Source of the DNA: Cellulomonas sp. Leaf334
Lineage (GTDB): Bacteria; Actinomycetota; Actinomycetes; Actinomycetales; Cellulomonadaceae
Reading direction: 5' to 3'
NCBI RefSeq assembly: GCF_001424195.1
Contig: NZ_LMOO01000006.1
Location: 98,871-162,870, forward strand
Length of the DNA: 64,000 bases
How positions within the stretch are numbered: the first letter of the stretch is position 1; the number at the start of each line of letters is the position of its first letter. The translations under genes were made by a program, and so were the position numbers. Shown in pieces: positions 1-10,100 of the stretch. The notes under the pieces were generated by a model. That model saw only the letters and a program-made list of their open reading frames with translations. It was not told where the DNA came from and ran no database searches.

Positions 1-1
1 C

Positions 2-586
2 CCGCACCAGGAGTTCATCCAGATCGACACGACGAACGTGCTGTTCATCGTGGCCGGTGCCTTCTCCGGGCTCGACGACATCATCGCGGCCCGGGCGCGC
101 AAGCGCGTCGTCGGCTTCGGCGCCCCTCTGCTGGAGGCCGTCGACGAGGGCGACCTGTTCGCGGAGGTCCGTCCCGAGGACCTGCAGAAGTACGGCCTGA
201 TCCCCGAGTTCATCGGGCGCCTCCCGGTGGTCGCCGCGGTCTCCCGCCTCGACCAGGAGGCGCTCGTCCGGATCCTCACCGAGCCGAAGAACGCGCTGGT
301 CAAGCAGTACCAGCGGATGTTCCAGATCGACGGCGTCGAGCTCGAGTTCGACGAGGAGGCGGTCGCCTCCATCGCGGACCAGGCGCTGCTGCGCGGGACC
401 GGTGCACGTGGCCTGCGGGCCATCATGGAGGAGGTCCTCCAGCAGGTCATGTTCGAGGTGCCCAGCCGTGATGACGTCGGTCGGGTGGTCATCACACGGG
501 ACGTGGTGCTGGAGAACGTCAACCCGACGCTGATCCCCCGGGACAGCGGCGAGGAGAAGCGCACACCCCGCGAGAAGAGCGCCTGA
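2..586 (+). CDS. clpX: ClpX, ATP-dependent Clp protease ATP-binding subunit (3' part)
   Basis: This is the C-terminal part of ClpX, the AAA+ unfoldase that feeds substrates to the ClpP peptidase in the cytoplasm. The reading frame is open from the window edge, so the start and the Walker A region lie upstream. Visible landmarks are the [17 protein letters not shown] segment after Walker B, the pore-side region [13 protein letters not shown], and the small AAA domain with the sensor-2 region [15 protein letters not shown]. It ends in a short charged tail, as usual for ClpX. The stop lies 30 bases before a chorismate mutase gene on the same strand, so the two may be co-transcribed. The identity is secure because this sequence is highly conserved. 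Confidence 0.96.
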   Translation, partial: PHQEFIQIDTTNVLFIVAGAFSGLDDIIAARARKRVVGFGAPLLEAVDEGDLFAEVRPEDLQKYGLIPEFIGRLPVVAAVSRLDQEALVRILTEPKNALVKQYQRMFQIDGVELEFDEEAVASIADQALLRGTGARGLRAIMEEVLQQVMFEVPSRDDVGRVVITRDVVLENVNPTLIPRDSGEEKRTPREKSA

Positions 587-616
587 CGGGTCCGTCATCC
601 GCCTAGGATCGCGATC

Positions 617-931
617 GTGAGCGACCTGCCGACCCCGATCCCTGCCGAGCTGGCCCGCCTGCGCGGGAGCATCGACAACATCGACGCCGCGCTGGTGTAC
701 CTGCTGGCGGAGCGGTTCAAGGCCACCCAGCAGGTGGGCGTGCTCAAGGCGACCACGGGTCTGCCGCCGTCGGACCCGGCGCGCGAGGAGCAGCAGGTGG
801 GCCGGCTGCGCGAGCTGGCGCGCACCGCCGACCTCGACCCGGTGTTCGCGGAGAAGTTCCTCGCGTTCATCGTCGAAGAGGTCATCCAGCACCACGAGGC
901 CATCGCCCAGGGGCACGCGCAGCGCGACTGA
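617..931 (+). CDS. Chorismate mutase, AroQ class II type
   Basis: A 104-residue all-helical protein of the AroQ fold, which converts chorismate to prephenate for phenylalanine and tyrosine synthesis. The first helix carries LARLRGSIDNIDAALVYLLAERF, with the conserved Arg, Asp and Leu spacing of the family. The Lys of VGVLKA and the late helix FAEKFLAFIVEEVIQHHEAI complete the usual pattern. The length is typical of free-standing AroQ proteins. The start is GTG at 617; I see no strong Shine-Dalgarno sequence. It follows clpX by 30 bases. No other aromatic amino acid genes are nearby. Confidence 0.9.
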   Translation: MSDLPTPIPAELARLRGSIDNIDAALVYLLAERFKATQQVGVLKATTGLPPSDPAREEQQVGRLRELARTADLDPVFAEKFLAFIVEEVIQHHEAIAQGHAQRD

Positions 932-1134
932 GAAGTCCGAAGGGGTGTGCCGGAGCGCCGCGCAGGGTGAGGGGCGCGGAGCGTCACTCGCCCGCAGCGG
1001 AGCGCAGGCTCGGTCCGACCACAAGATGGGGTGGCGCCGCGTGCCGCAGGAGCGGAAGGTAGGTGGGGTCAGCTCCGGCCGGCCGCGGGGGTGAGTGTGC
1101 GGCAGCCGGGGATCTCGATCCCGGAGGGATGCCC

Positions 1135-2331
1135 ATGGACCTGCACTGGCTCAAGCCGCTGCTCGGACGGCCGTCGCCGTTCACGACCGTCTACCTGGAC
1201 GCGACGAGGACCGGCGCGAACGCTGACGCCGAGGCGGCCGACCGCTGGAGGGCTGTCCGACGCGCCCTGGAGCGTGACGGCGCGTCTGCGGGGGTGCTCG
1301 ACGACATCGCCGAGCTGGTCTCCGTCCCGACCGGTGTGCGGGGCCCGCACGGCCGGGTCGTCGTGGCGGACGCCGAGGGGGTCGTCGTCGACCGGGTGCT
1401 CTCCGAGCCCCCGGCCCAGTCCTACGCGGTGTTCGGACCCGCACCTGCCCTGCTCCCGGCGGTGCGCGCAGCCGACGAGACGGTGACGTACCTCCTGGTC
1501 GCGGTGGACCGCAACGGTGCGGACCTGACCTGGGCCGCCGGCGGGACGGTCCGGACCGAGGGCGGTCCGGAGACCGAGACCGTCGACGGTGGGCACGACG
1601 ACGTGCACAAGACGCGCGAGGGCGGGCTGGACAGGCGCAGCCAGACGCGGGCGGAGGACTCCTGGGGCCGCAACGCCGAGGCGGTCGCGGCGGTGCTCGA
1701 CAAGCGCGTCGCTGAGCGGACCCCGGACCTGGTGCTGATCACCGGTGACGTACGTGCGGTCTCCCTCGTGCGGGACGCCGTCGGTCAGCCCACGCGGGAG
1801 CTGCTCGTCGACGTGCCGGGGGGCGGTCGGGGCGAGGGTCTGAAGAAGGGGTCGTTCGAGGCGCACGTGGCCGAGGCGCTGGCGGGGTTCCGGACACGGC
1901 GCAGCGACGCGGTGCTGGACCGGTTCCGGGAGGCCCAGGGACGCGGTGGTGGAGCGGTCACGGCGCTCGACGACGTGATCGACGTGCTCCGGCGCGGCCA
2001 GGTGGCCGAGCTGGTGCTGCACGTCGACTCCCTGACGTCCGGGCTCGCGGACCGCACCCTCTGGGTCGGGCCCGAGCCGCTCCAGGTGGCGACGAGCCAG
2101 AGCGACCTCGCCTCGATCGGGGTGACCGGTGGCGCCGAGGAGATGGACGCCAACGTGGCGCTCGTGCGGGCGGCGCTGGGTCAGGACGCCGGGCTCACGT
2201 TCGCCGAGGACGGCACCGTGGACCTCGTCGACGGCATCGGCGCGGTGCTGCGCTGGTCCGACGACTCGACCCCGAGCGAGGCGGTCCCGACGCAGTCGGC
2301 CGACCAGGCCCGGCTCCGCACGGTGGTGTAA
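1135..2331 (+). CDS. baeRF/Vms1-like (eRF1-related) family protein, similar to mycobacterial Rv2629
   Basis: The N-terminus (LKPLLGRPSPFTTVYLDATR) and overall layout resemble the actinobacterial Rv2629 group, which belongs to the bacterial archaeo-eukaryotic release factor (baeRF/Vms1-like) superfamily. Family knowledge suggests a role in peptidyl-tRNA release or ribosome rescue; the role in actinobacteria is unsettled. The protein is about 398 residues, with an acidic middle part and an eRF1-domain-2-like region that includes DLVLITGDVRAVSLVRDAV. The start was placed at ATG 1135 because GGAGGG at 1123-1128 is 6 bases upstream. The ATG at 1129 directly abuts that motif. The gene faces fadD across a hairpin-rich 160-base gap. 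Confidence 0.68.
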   Translation: MDLHWLKPLLGRPSPFTTVYLDATRTGANADAEAADRWRAVRRALERDGASAGVLDDIAELVSVPTGVRGPHGRVVVADAEGVVVDRVLSEPPAQSYAVFGPAPALLPAVRAADETVTYLLVAVDRNGADLTWAAGGTVRTEGGPETETVDGGHDDVHKTREGGLDRRSQTRAEDSWGRNAEAVAAVLDKRVAERTPDLVLITGDVRAVSLVRDAVGQPTRELLVDVPGGGRGEGLKKGSFEAHVAEALAGFRTRRSDAVLDRFREAQGRGGGAVTALDDVIDVLRRGQVAELVLHVDSLTSGLADRTLWVGPEPLQVATSQSDLASIGVTGGAEEMDANVALVRAALGQDAGLTFAEDGTVDLVDGIGAVLRWSDDSTPSEAVPTQSADQARLRTVV

Positions 2332-2350
2332 CCCCCGGATCCCGCCCGCA

Positions 2351-2457
2351 ACGTCCGAGGATCCGGTCGCCAGGGCGCTCAGAACCTCGGACGTCCCGGT
2401 GAGACGCACCGTTGCGTCCGAGGAAGTGAGCGCTCTGGCAGCCACTTCCTCGGACGC
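2351..2457. terminator. Two inverted repeats sharing one core, between convergent genes
   Basis: The gap between convergent stops at 2331 and 2493 holds two perfect inverted repeats. The first pairs ACGTCCGAGG (2351-2360) with CCTCGGACGT (2385-2394). The second pairs GCGTCCGAGGAAGTG (2414-2428) with its exact complement (2443-2457) around a 14-base loop. All four arms share the core CGTCCGAGG or its complement. A bidirectional terminator is the simplest reading. There is no T-tract, which is normal in high-GC actinobacteria. Confidence 0.55.
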
Positions 2458-2492
2458 TCCGGTGGAGCGAGGGAAGCGAGGGGAGAGCGGGG

Positions 2493-4295
2493 TCAGTCGC
2501 CCCGGGTGTCCGTGTAGAGCGCCTCGATGTCGGCCGTGAAGTCCTTGAGGACCAGCGCGCGCTTCACCTTCAAGGACGGGGTGAGGTAGCCGTTCGCCTC
2601 GGTGAAGTCGGTGGTGAGCACGCGGAGCTTGCGGATCGACTCGGCGCGGGACACGGCCTCGTTGGCGCGGTCGGCGGCGCGGTCGAGCGCTTCCAGGACC
2701 GCCGGGTGCGTCGCCGCGTCCTGGACCGACAGGGCGGGCAGGCGGTGGTTGGACAGCCAGCCGGGGAGCATGTCGGCGTCGAGGGTCACGAGCGCGCCGA
2801 TGAAGGGGCGCTGGTCGCCGACGACGACGACCTGGCTGACCAGCGGGTGACCGCGCAGGCGGTCCTCGAGCACCGCCGGGGCGACGTTCTTGCCGCCCGC
2901 GGTGACGATGATCTCCTTGGTCCGGCCGGTGATCTTCAGGTACCCGTCGTCGTCGAGCGTGCCGACGTCACCGGTGCGGAACCAGCCGTCGACCAGGGCC
3001 TCCGCGGTCGCCTCGGCGTCGTGCCGGTACCCGCGGAACACGTGCGGGCCGGACACGAAGATCTGCCCCTCGTCGTCGACCCGCAGCGCGGTGCCGGGGA
3101 ACGCGGGGCCGACGGTGCCGACCTTGGTGAGGCCCGGCCGGTTCACGGCGGTCGGCGCGGTGGTCTCGGTGAGCCCGTAGCCCTCCAGCACCTCGACGCC
3201 GATGCCGCGGTAGAAGTGCCCGAGCCGCTCGCCCAACGGGGCGCCGCCAGAGATGGCGTACTGCGCGCGGCCACCGAGCGCCGCGCGGAGCTTGCCGTGC
3301 ACGAGGGTGCCCGCCAGCTTGTGCCGGGCACGCAGGGTGGCGCCGGGGCCGGACCCGTCGAGCGCGCGCGAGTAGTCCTCCGCGGCCCTGGCGGCCCACC
3401 GGAACAGCGTCAGCTTCGTGCCCGAGCCGGCTTTCTGCTCGGCCGAGTTGTAGACCTTCTCGAAGACGCGCGGCACGGCCAGGATGAACGTCGGCTGGAA
3501 TGCCGCGAGGTCGTCGAGCAGGTTCTTCGCGTCGGGCGTGTGTCCCAGGACCGCGCCCGACGGGACGCAGAGCACCTGGATGAACCGCGCGAACACGTGC
3601 GCGAGCGGCATGAACAGCAGGGTCCGCGAGCCGGGCTGCGCGCAGACGTCCCCGAGCCCCGCGACGCCGTTGAGCGTCAGCGCGACGAAGTTGCCGTGCG
3701 TCAGCTCGACCCCCTTCGGTCGGCCCGTGGTGCCGGAGGTGTAGATGATCGTCGCCAGGTCGTCGGCCCGGGCCAGCGCGCTGCGACGGGCCACCTCGGC
3801 GTCGGTGACGTCGGTGCCGGCTGCGACGAGCGAGGCGACGGCGCCGTCGTCGACCACGAGCACGTCCCGCAGGCCGGGGAGGTCGTCCCGGACCTGTGCG
3901 ACGACCGCGGCGTGCTTGGCGGTCTCGACGATCGCGAGGCGCACCCCGGCATCGGCTGCGATCCAGCGGACCTGCTCCGCCGACGACGTCTCGTAGACGG
4001 GCACGCCGAGCGCACCCGCTGCCCAGCAGGCGAAGTCGAGCAGGGTCCACTCGTAGCGCGTGCGGGACATGATCGCGACGCGGTCGCCGGGTTCGACGCC
4101 GCGCGCGACGAGCCCCTTGGCGACCGCTGTGACCTCGGCGACGAACGCCGAGACCGTGACCGGCGTCCAGCGGCCGTCGACGATGCGCTCGGCGAACACC
4201 CCGTCGGGGTCGCGGGCCAGCCGGGCCGTGAGCAGCCCGGGGATGCTCGCGGCCGGGTCCGGCTCGACCAGGGCGTCCGACCGAAACTCGCGCAC
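2493..4295 (-). CDS. Long-chain fatty acid-CoA ligase (FadD-type, AMP-binding)
   Basis: A 600-residue adenylate-forming enzyme that would activate fatty acids to acyl-CoA thioesters. The phosphate-binding motif TIIYTSGTTGRPKGVELTH, the YGLTETTAP motif, the hinge region WFRTGDVGTLDDDGYLKITGR, and the C-terminal lysine region YLTPSLKVKR are all present, in the order of FadD15-like proteins. The start is taken as GTG at 4295, one base after the valS stop and 8 bases after GAAGGA. A longer frame would run into valS. The tight spacing suggests translational coupling to valS. The substrate chain length cannot be read from sequence. Confidence 0.9.
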   Translation of the reverse strand: MREFRSDALVEPDPAASIPGLLTARLARDPDGVFAERIVDGRWTPVTVSAFVAEVTAVAKGLVARGVEPGDRVAIMSRTRYEWTLLDFACWAAGALGVPVYETSSAEQVRWIAADAGVRLAIVETAKHAAVVAQVRDDLPGLRDVLVVDDGAVASLVAAGTDVTDAEVARRSALARADDLATIIYTSGTTGRPKGVELTHGNFVALTLNGVAGLGDVCAQPGSRTLLFMPLAHVFARFIQVLCVPSGAVLGHTPDAKNLLDDLAAFQPTFILAVPRVFEKVYNSAEQKAGSGTKLTLFRWAARAAEDYSRALDGSGPGATLRARHKLAGTLVHGKLRAALGGRAQYAISGGAPLGERLGHFYRGIGVEVLEGYGLTETTAPTAVNRPGLTKVGTVGPAFPGTALRVDDEGQIFVSGPHVFRGYRHDAEATAEALVDGWFRTGDVGTLDDDGYLKITGRTKEIIVTAGGKNVAPAVLEDRLRGHPLVSQVVVVGDQRPFIGALVTLDADMLPGWLSNHRLPALSVQDAATHPAVLEALDRAADRANEAVSRAESIRKLRVLTTDFTEANGYLTPSLKVKRALVLKDFTADIEALYTDTRGD

Positions 4296-4296
4296 G

Positions 4297-6936
4297 TCAG
4301 TCCTTCGGAGCCGGGGGGACCAGGACGGCGTCGCGCGCCACGCACGTCTCGCCCTCACCGTCGACGAGGGTGAGCGTGCCCACGACGCGACCGGCCGCGC
4401 GGATGTCGCCGAGCGCCGACTCGACGCCCGCGCGCAGGGCAGCGGGCACGACGAGGTCGACCGACGTGATCTCGGTGCGCATCGACAGCTTGGCCTCGGA
4501 CTTCACCTTGCGCAGCGCGGCGAGCGCCGAGCCTGCGGCCGAGACGACGCCCGGGTCCGCCGACGTGCGCAGCGGCTCGGCGGTGGGCCACAACGCGCGG
4601 TGCACCGACCCCTCGCGCCACCAGGACCAGACCTCCTCCGTCGCGAACGGCAGCACCGGGGCGAACAGGCGCAGCAGCACGTCGAGGGCGATCGCCAGGG
4701 CGGCGCGGGCCGAGACGGTCTCCGGGGACGGGTCGCCGTAGGCGCGGTCCTTGACCAGCTCCAGGTAGTCGTCGCAGAACGTCCAGAAGAACGTCTCCGT
4801 CAGCTCGAGCGCGCGGGTGTGGTCGTACGCGGCGAGGGCCGTGGTGGCCCTGTCGACGACGTCTGCCAGGCCGGCCAGCATCGCGCGGTCGATCTCGGAC
4901 GTGACCAGCGCGGGGTCGAGCGAGAGCGGCTCGTCGGCGGCACCGAACGACAGCGCGAACTTCGAGGCGTTGAGCACCTTGATGGCGAGGCGGCGCCCAA
5001 TCTTCATCTGACCGACCTCGAACGCCGCGTCCGTGCCCAGACGCGCCGAGGCGGCCCAGTACCGGACGGCGTCGGAGCCGTGCTCCTCCAGCAGGCCCAT
5101 CGGCGTCACGACGTTGCCCTTGGACTTCGACATCTTCTTGCGGTCCGGGTCGAGGATCCAGCCGCTGATCGCGGCCGACGACCACGGCAGCGAGCCGTGC
5201 TCCAGGTGCGAGCGGACCACGGTCGAGAAGAGCCAGGTGCGGATGATGTCCTGGCCCTGGGGGCGCAGGTCCATCGGGAACACGCGGCTGAACAGGTCGG
5301 GGTCGGTGCGCCAGCCGCCGACGATCTGCGGGGTCAGCGAGCTGGTCGCCCAGGTGTCCATGATGTCGGGGTCCGCGACGAAGCCGCCGGGCACCCCGCG
5401 CTGGTCGGCCGTGTAGCCCGCCGGGACGTCGGAGGACGGGTCGATGGGGAGCTGGTCCTCGGTGGGCAGGAGCGGTGCGTCGTGGCGCGGCTCACCGTCC
5501 TGGTCGAGCGGGTACCAGACGGGGAACGGCACCCCGAAGAACCGCTGCCGCGACACCAGCCAGTCGCCGTTGAGGCCGCTGACCCAGTTCTCGTACCGGA
5601 CCTTCATGAAGTCGGGGTTGAACCCGAGCTCCGTGCCGCGGGCCAGCAGCGCGTCGCGCAGGGTCTCGTCGCGACCGCCGTTGCGGATGTACCACTGGCG
5701 GCTGGTGACGATCTCGAGGGGCTTGTCGCCCTTCTCGTAGAAGTTCGCCTTGCGCTCGGTCTTCACCGGCTCACCGTCCAGGTCGCCGGTCTCGCGCAGG
5801 CCGGCGACGACCGCCTCGCGCGCGGAGAAGGTGGTCTTGCCGGCGAGCTCCTCGTAGCGGGCGCGGGCGGCGTCCGACGCGAGCCAGTCCGGGGTCTCGC
5901 GCAGGATGCGGCCGTCGCGACCCACCACGGAGCGCGTCGGCAGCTGGAGCTCGCGCCACCACTGCACGTCGGTGAGGTCGCCGAACGTGCAGCACATCGC
6001 GATGCCGGCGCCCTTGTCGGGCTCGGCCAGGGAGTGCGCCAGGACCGGGATCTCGACGTCGAACAGCGGCGAGCGGACCGTCGTGCCGAACAGGTGCTGG
6101 TAGCGCTCGTCGTCGGGGTGCGCGATGAGGGCGACGCACGCGGGCAGCAGCTCGGGGCGCGTGGTCTCGATGAAGACCGGCCCGTCGGCACCGTGGAACG
6201 CGACGCGGTGGAACGCGCCCGGGTAGTCGCGCGCCTCGAGCTCGGCCTGCGCGACCGCCGTCTGGAACGTCACGTCCCACAGACCGGGAGCCTCGGCCTG
6301 GTACGCCTCACCGCGCGACAGGTTGCGCAGGAACGCCTGCTGGGCGACGGCGCGGGACTCCGCGGAGACCGTCTGGTACGTCCGCGACCAGTCCACCGAG
6401 AGGCCGAGCCGGCGCCACAGCGCCTCGAACAGCCGCTCGTCCTCGACCGTCAGGCGCTCGCAGAGCTCGACGAAGTTCTTGCGGCTCACCGGCACCTGCG
6501 GGCCGGACTTGCCCTCGCCGCCCTCGAACGGGGGCGTGAAGTCGGTGTCGTACGGCAGCGACGGGTCGCAGCGCACACCGTAGTAGTTCTGCACGCGGCG
6601 CTCGGTGGGCAGACCGTTGTCGTCCCAGCCCATCGGGTAGAACACCTCGCGGCCGCGCATCCGCTGGAACCGCGCGACGACGTCGGTGTGCGTGTAGGAG
6701 AACACGTGGCCGACATGCAGCGAGCCGGAGACCGTCGGGGGAGGTGTGTCGATCGAGTAGACCTGCTCGCGGGTGGCCGTCCGGTCGAAGGTGTACAGGT
6801 CCTGCGCGGTCCACGCCTCGTCCCAGCGGGTCTCGACACCGTCGAGCGAGACCCGGTCCGGTACCTGCCGCGTGCCCGTGGTCGTCAGGGGTGCGGCGGG
6901 CGAGTCGGACGGCGCAGTGGGGTACTCAGAGCTCAT
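4297..6936 (-). CDS. valS: Valyl-tRNA synthetase, archaeal-like form
   Basis: An 879-residue class I aminoacyl-tRNA synthetase that charges tRNA-Val. The HIGH-type motif is HVGH at residues 74-77 and the KMSKS loop is at 601-605. The block after HIGH reads GWDDNGLPTE, as in the archaeal-like ValRS subgroup, rather than the PGTDHAGIATQ-type block of most bacterial ValRS. The C-terminus is short and lacks an obvious long coiled-coil arm. The start is ATG at 6936. The gene is divergent from the NRPS-like gene across 174 bases, and fadD follows one base after its stop. Confidence 0.95.
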   Translation of the reverse strand: MSSEYPTAPSDSPAAPLTTTGTRQVPDRVSLDGVETRWDEAWTAQDLYTFDRTATREQVYSIDTPPPTVSGSLHVGHVFSYTHTDVVARFQRMRGREVFYPMGWDDNGLPTERRVQNYYGVRCDPSLPYDTDFTPPFEGGEGKSGPQVPVSRKNFVELCERLTVEDERLFEALWRRLGLSVDWSRTYQTVSAESRAVAQQAFLRNLSRGEAYQAEAPGLWDVTFQTAVAQAELEARDYPGAFHRVAFHGADGPVFIETTRPELLPACVALIAHPDDERYQHLFGTTVRSPLFDVEIPVLAHSLAEPDKGAGIAMCCTFGDLTDVQWWRELQLPTRSVVGRDGRILRETPDWLASDAARARYEELAGKTTFSAREAVVAGLRETGDLDGEPVKTERKANFYEKGDKPLEIVTSRQWYIRNGGRDETLRDALLARGTELGFNPDFMKVRYENWVSGLNGDWLVSRQRFFGVPFPVWYPLDQDGEPRHDAPLLPTEDQLPIDPSSDVPAGYTADQRGVPGGFVADPDIMDTWATSSLTPQIVGGWRTDPDLFSRVFPMDLRPQGQDIIRTWLFSTVVRSHLEHGSLPWSSAAISGWILDPDRKKMSKSKGNVVTPMGLLEEHGSDAVRYWAASARLGTDAAFEVGQMKIGRRLAIKVLNASKFALSFGAADEPLSLDPALVTSEIDRAMLAGLADVVDRATTALAAYDHTRALELTETFFWTFCDDYLELVKDRAYGDPSPETVSARAALAIALDVLLRLFAPVLPFATEEVWSWWREGSVHRALWPTAEPLRTSADPGVVSAAGSALAALRKVKSEAKLSMRTEITSVDLVVPAALRAGVESALGDIRAAGRVVGTLTLVDGEGETCVARDAVLVPPAPKD

Positions 6937-7110
6937 GGGTCGACATCTTCCCAGATAGCTGGGGCGTCGAGGCTCCGTCGACGATCAGGCGAACACTCGG
7001 TGAACGGGGCCGGTCACCGCACGGTCCGGCGTGGCCAGGGTGCAAGGATCGCCACTCGCCGGGTCGTGAGCGCATGATCGGGAACACACGATCGGACGGG
7101 GAGGCTGGCG

Positions 7111-10100
7111 ATGGCGGCCGAGGGGTTCCTCCGTGCCGACCTCGCGCCCGCCCCGCGCACCCTCCTGGACGTCCTCGAGGCGAGCGCACTGGCCCACGGC
7201 GACGCCCCCGCGATCGACGACGGCAGCACGGTCCTGACGTACGCCGAGCTGCTGGTGGCGGTCCGGGCGGCCGCGGCGGGACTGGCCGGTGGGGGCGTCG
7301 GACCCGGGGATCGCGTCGGCGTGCGGATCCCCTCGGGCACGGCCGAGCTGTACACGGCGATCCTCGCGGTGCTCGCCGCCGGGGCGGCCTACGTGCCGGT
7401 GGACGTGGACGACCCCGACGAGCGCGCGCAGACCGTGTTCCGGGAGGCCGGAGTGGCGCGGGTGCTCACCGAGGGCGACGTGGCTACGCTGCGGCGCACC
7501 GCGGAGCCACGCCGCCCGACGCTCGACGACGACGCCTGGATCATCTTCACGTCGGGCTCCACGGGCGCCCCCAAGGGTGTCGCGGTCACGCACCGGTCGG
7601 CCGCCGCGTTCGTCGACGCCGAGGCCCGCCTGTTCCTGCAGGCGGCGCCGCTCGGCCCGGGCGACCGCGTGCTCGCGGGGCTGTCGGTCGCGTTCGACGC
7701 GAGCTGCGAGGAGATGTGGCTCGCGTGGGGGCACGGCGCCTGCCTGGTCCCGGCGCCGCGGGCCCTCGTCCGCACCGGCATGGACCTCGGACCGTGGCTG
7801 GTCGCGCAGGGCATCACGGTCATCTCGACCGTCCCCACGCTCGCCGGGCTCTGGCGTGCCGAGGAGCTGGCAGGCGTCCGGCTGCTCATCTTCGGCGGCG
7901 AGGCGTGCCCGCCCGAGCTCGTCGCGCGGCTGGTCGGGGAGGGGCGCGAGGTCTGGAACACGTACGGGCCGACGGAGGCGACCGTCGTGGCGTGCGCGGC
8001 GCTGCTCACCGGCGACGGGCCGGTGCGGATCGGGCACGCGCTCGACGGGTGGGACCTCGCCGTCGTGGCACCCGACGGGTCGCCGGTCGAGGAGGGCGGT
8101 CTCGGCGAGCTGATCATCGGCGGCGTCGGCCTCGCGCGGTACCTCGACCCGGCCAAGGACGCCGAGAAGTACGCACCCGCCGATGGCCTCGGCTGGGAGC
8201 GGGCGTACCGCAGCGGGGACCTCGTGCGCTACGAGCCCGAGGGGCTGGTCTTCGTCGGGCGCGCCGACGACCAGGTCAAGGTGGGCGGCCGACGGATCGA
8301 GCTGGGCGAGGTCGACTCCGCCCTGCTCGGCCTGCCGGGAGTCGCCGGAGCCGCTGCGGCCGTACGGCGGACACCGGCCGGCACGTCGGTCCTCGTCGGC
8401 TACCTCGTCCCCGAGCCCGGGGTCGAGCTGGACCTCGCCGACGCCCGCCACCGCCTCACCGGCACGCTCCCGGCCGCGCTGGTCCCGCTGCTCGCCCCTG
8501 TGGAGTCGATCCCGACCCGGGGGTCCGGCAAGGTCGACCGAGATGCGCTGCCCTGGCCGCTCGCGCGTCCTGACGAGGAGTCCGCTCCCGCCGTCGGGCT
8601 GACGCCGACGGGCGAGTGGGTGGCCGAGCGGTGGACGGCGGCGCTGGGCGTCGCCGTGGCCGGACCGCGCGACGACTTCTTCGCGTCCGGCGGCGGGAGC
8701 CTGGTCGCGGCGCAGCTGGTGAGCGCGCTGCGCACGAGGTTCCCGACGGTGACCGTCGCCGACGTCTACGAGTACCCGCGGATCGGTGACCTCGCCCGGC
8801 GTCTGGACGAGTTCGAGCCGACCGTCGTGGCCGAGGCGCGTGTCGTGGCACCCACACCGTTCCGGGCGCAGGCGGTCCAGACCGTGCTGGCGCTCCCGCT
8901 CGCCGCCCTCGTCGGGCTGCGGTGGCTGACCTGGCTGCTGGCGGCGGACGCGGTGCTCGTCGCCACGACCGGGGCGCCCTGGGTGCCCGTCGTGCCCGGG
9001 GTCTGGTGGTGGGTGGCGCTCGGGTGGCTGGTGCTCATCAGCCCGCTCGGGCGCATGGGGACCACCGTGGCCGTCGCCCGGACGCTGCTGCGCGGGCTGG
9101 AGCCCGGCCGGTATCCGCGCGGCGGGTCCGTGCACCTGCGGCTCTGGTTCACCGAGTCGTGGGCCGCGGCGGCGGGCGCGGAGAACCTGTCCTGCGCCCC
9201 GTGGACCCTGCAGTACGCGCGGGCGCTCGGTGCGAGCATCGGCCGTGACGTCGACCTGCACGCGATCCCGCCGGTCACCGGGCTCCTCACGCTCGGCAAC
9301 GGGTGCGCGGTCGAGCCCGAGGTCGACCTGCGCGGGCACTGGCTGGACGGGGACGTGCTCCGGGTGGGTCGCGTGCGGATCGACAAGCGGGCCACCGTCG
9401 GGACGCGCAGCACGCTCGCGCCCGGCACCCGGGTCGGGGCGTGGGCGGAGGTCGCGCCCGGGTCAGCGGTGCTCGACTCCGTGCCGCCGGGCGAGCTCTG
9501 GGTGGGGTCGCCGGCGGTGTTCGACGGACCGTCGCGGCGGCACTGGCCGCGTGACAAGGCGCCCCGCGGCGGGCGTTGGGTGGCCGCCTACGGTGCGACC
9601 GCCGCCGCGCTGGCCGCGCTGCCCGTGGTCGCGGCCGCGTGCGGGCTGCTCGTGGTCGGGCTCGGTCTGCGGGACGCGACGACCTGGTCCGAGGCGGCGG
9701 TCGACGCCCTGCGGGCCGCCCCGCTCGGCGCGATCACGATGGTCGTCGTGCTCGCCGTGGTCACGCTCGTGTCCGTGCGGCTGCTGGGTCTGGGATTCCG
9801 CGAGGGGTACCACGCCGTGCGCAGCCGGGCGGGCTGGCAGGTGTGGGCGACGCTGCGGCTCATGGACGACGCACGCACCACCCTGTTCCCGCTGTACTCC
9901 AGCATGGCGACACCGGTGTGGCTGCGGGCGCTCGGAGCGGACATCGGCAAGGACGTGGAGGCGTCGACCGCTCTCATGCTCCCCACCCTGACCACGGTCG
10001 GGGACGGGGCGTTCCTCGCCGACGACACCCTCATCGGCTCCTACGAGCTCGGGCACGGGTGGCTCCGGGTGGAGCGCAGCAAGGTCGGGAAGCGGGCGTT

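Noticed and set aside
2706..4373. Long open frame antisense to fadD, and similar long frames antisense to valS, ileS, the NRPS-like gene and others
   Set aside because: High GC content opens antisense frames. Their compositions are Arg/Ala/Gly-rich and lack recognisable domains, while the opposite strand encodes well-conserved proteins.
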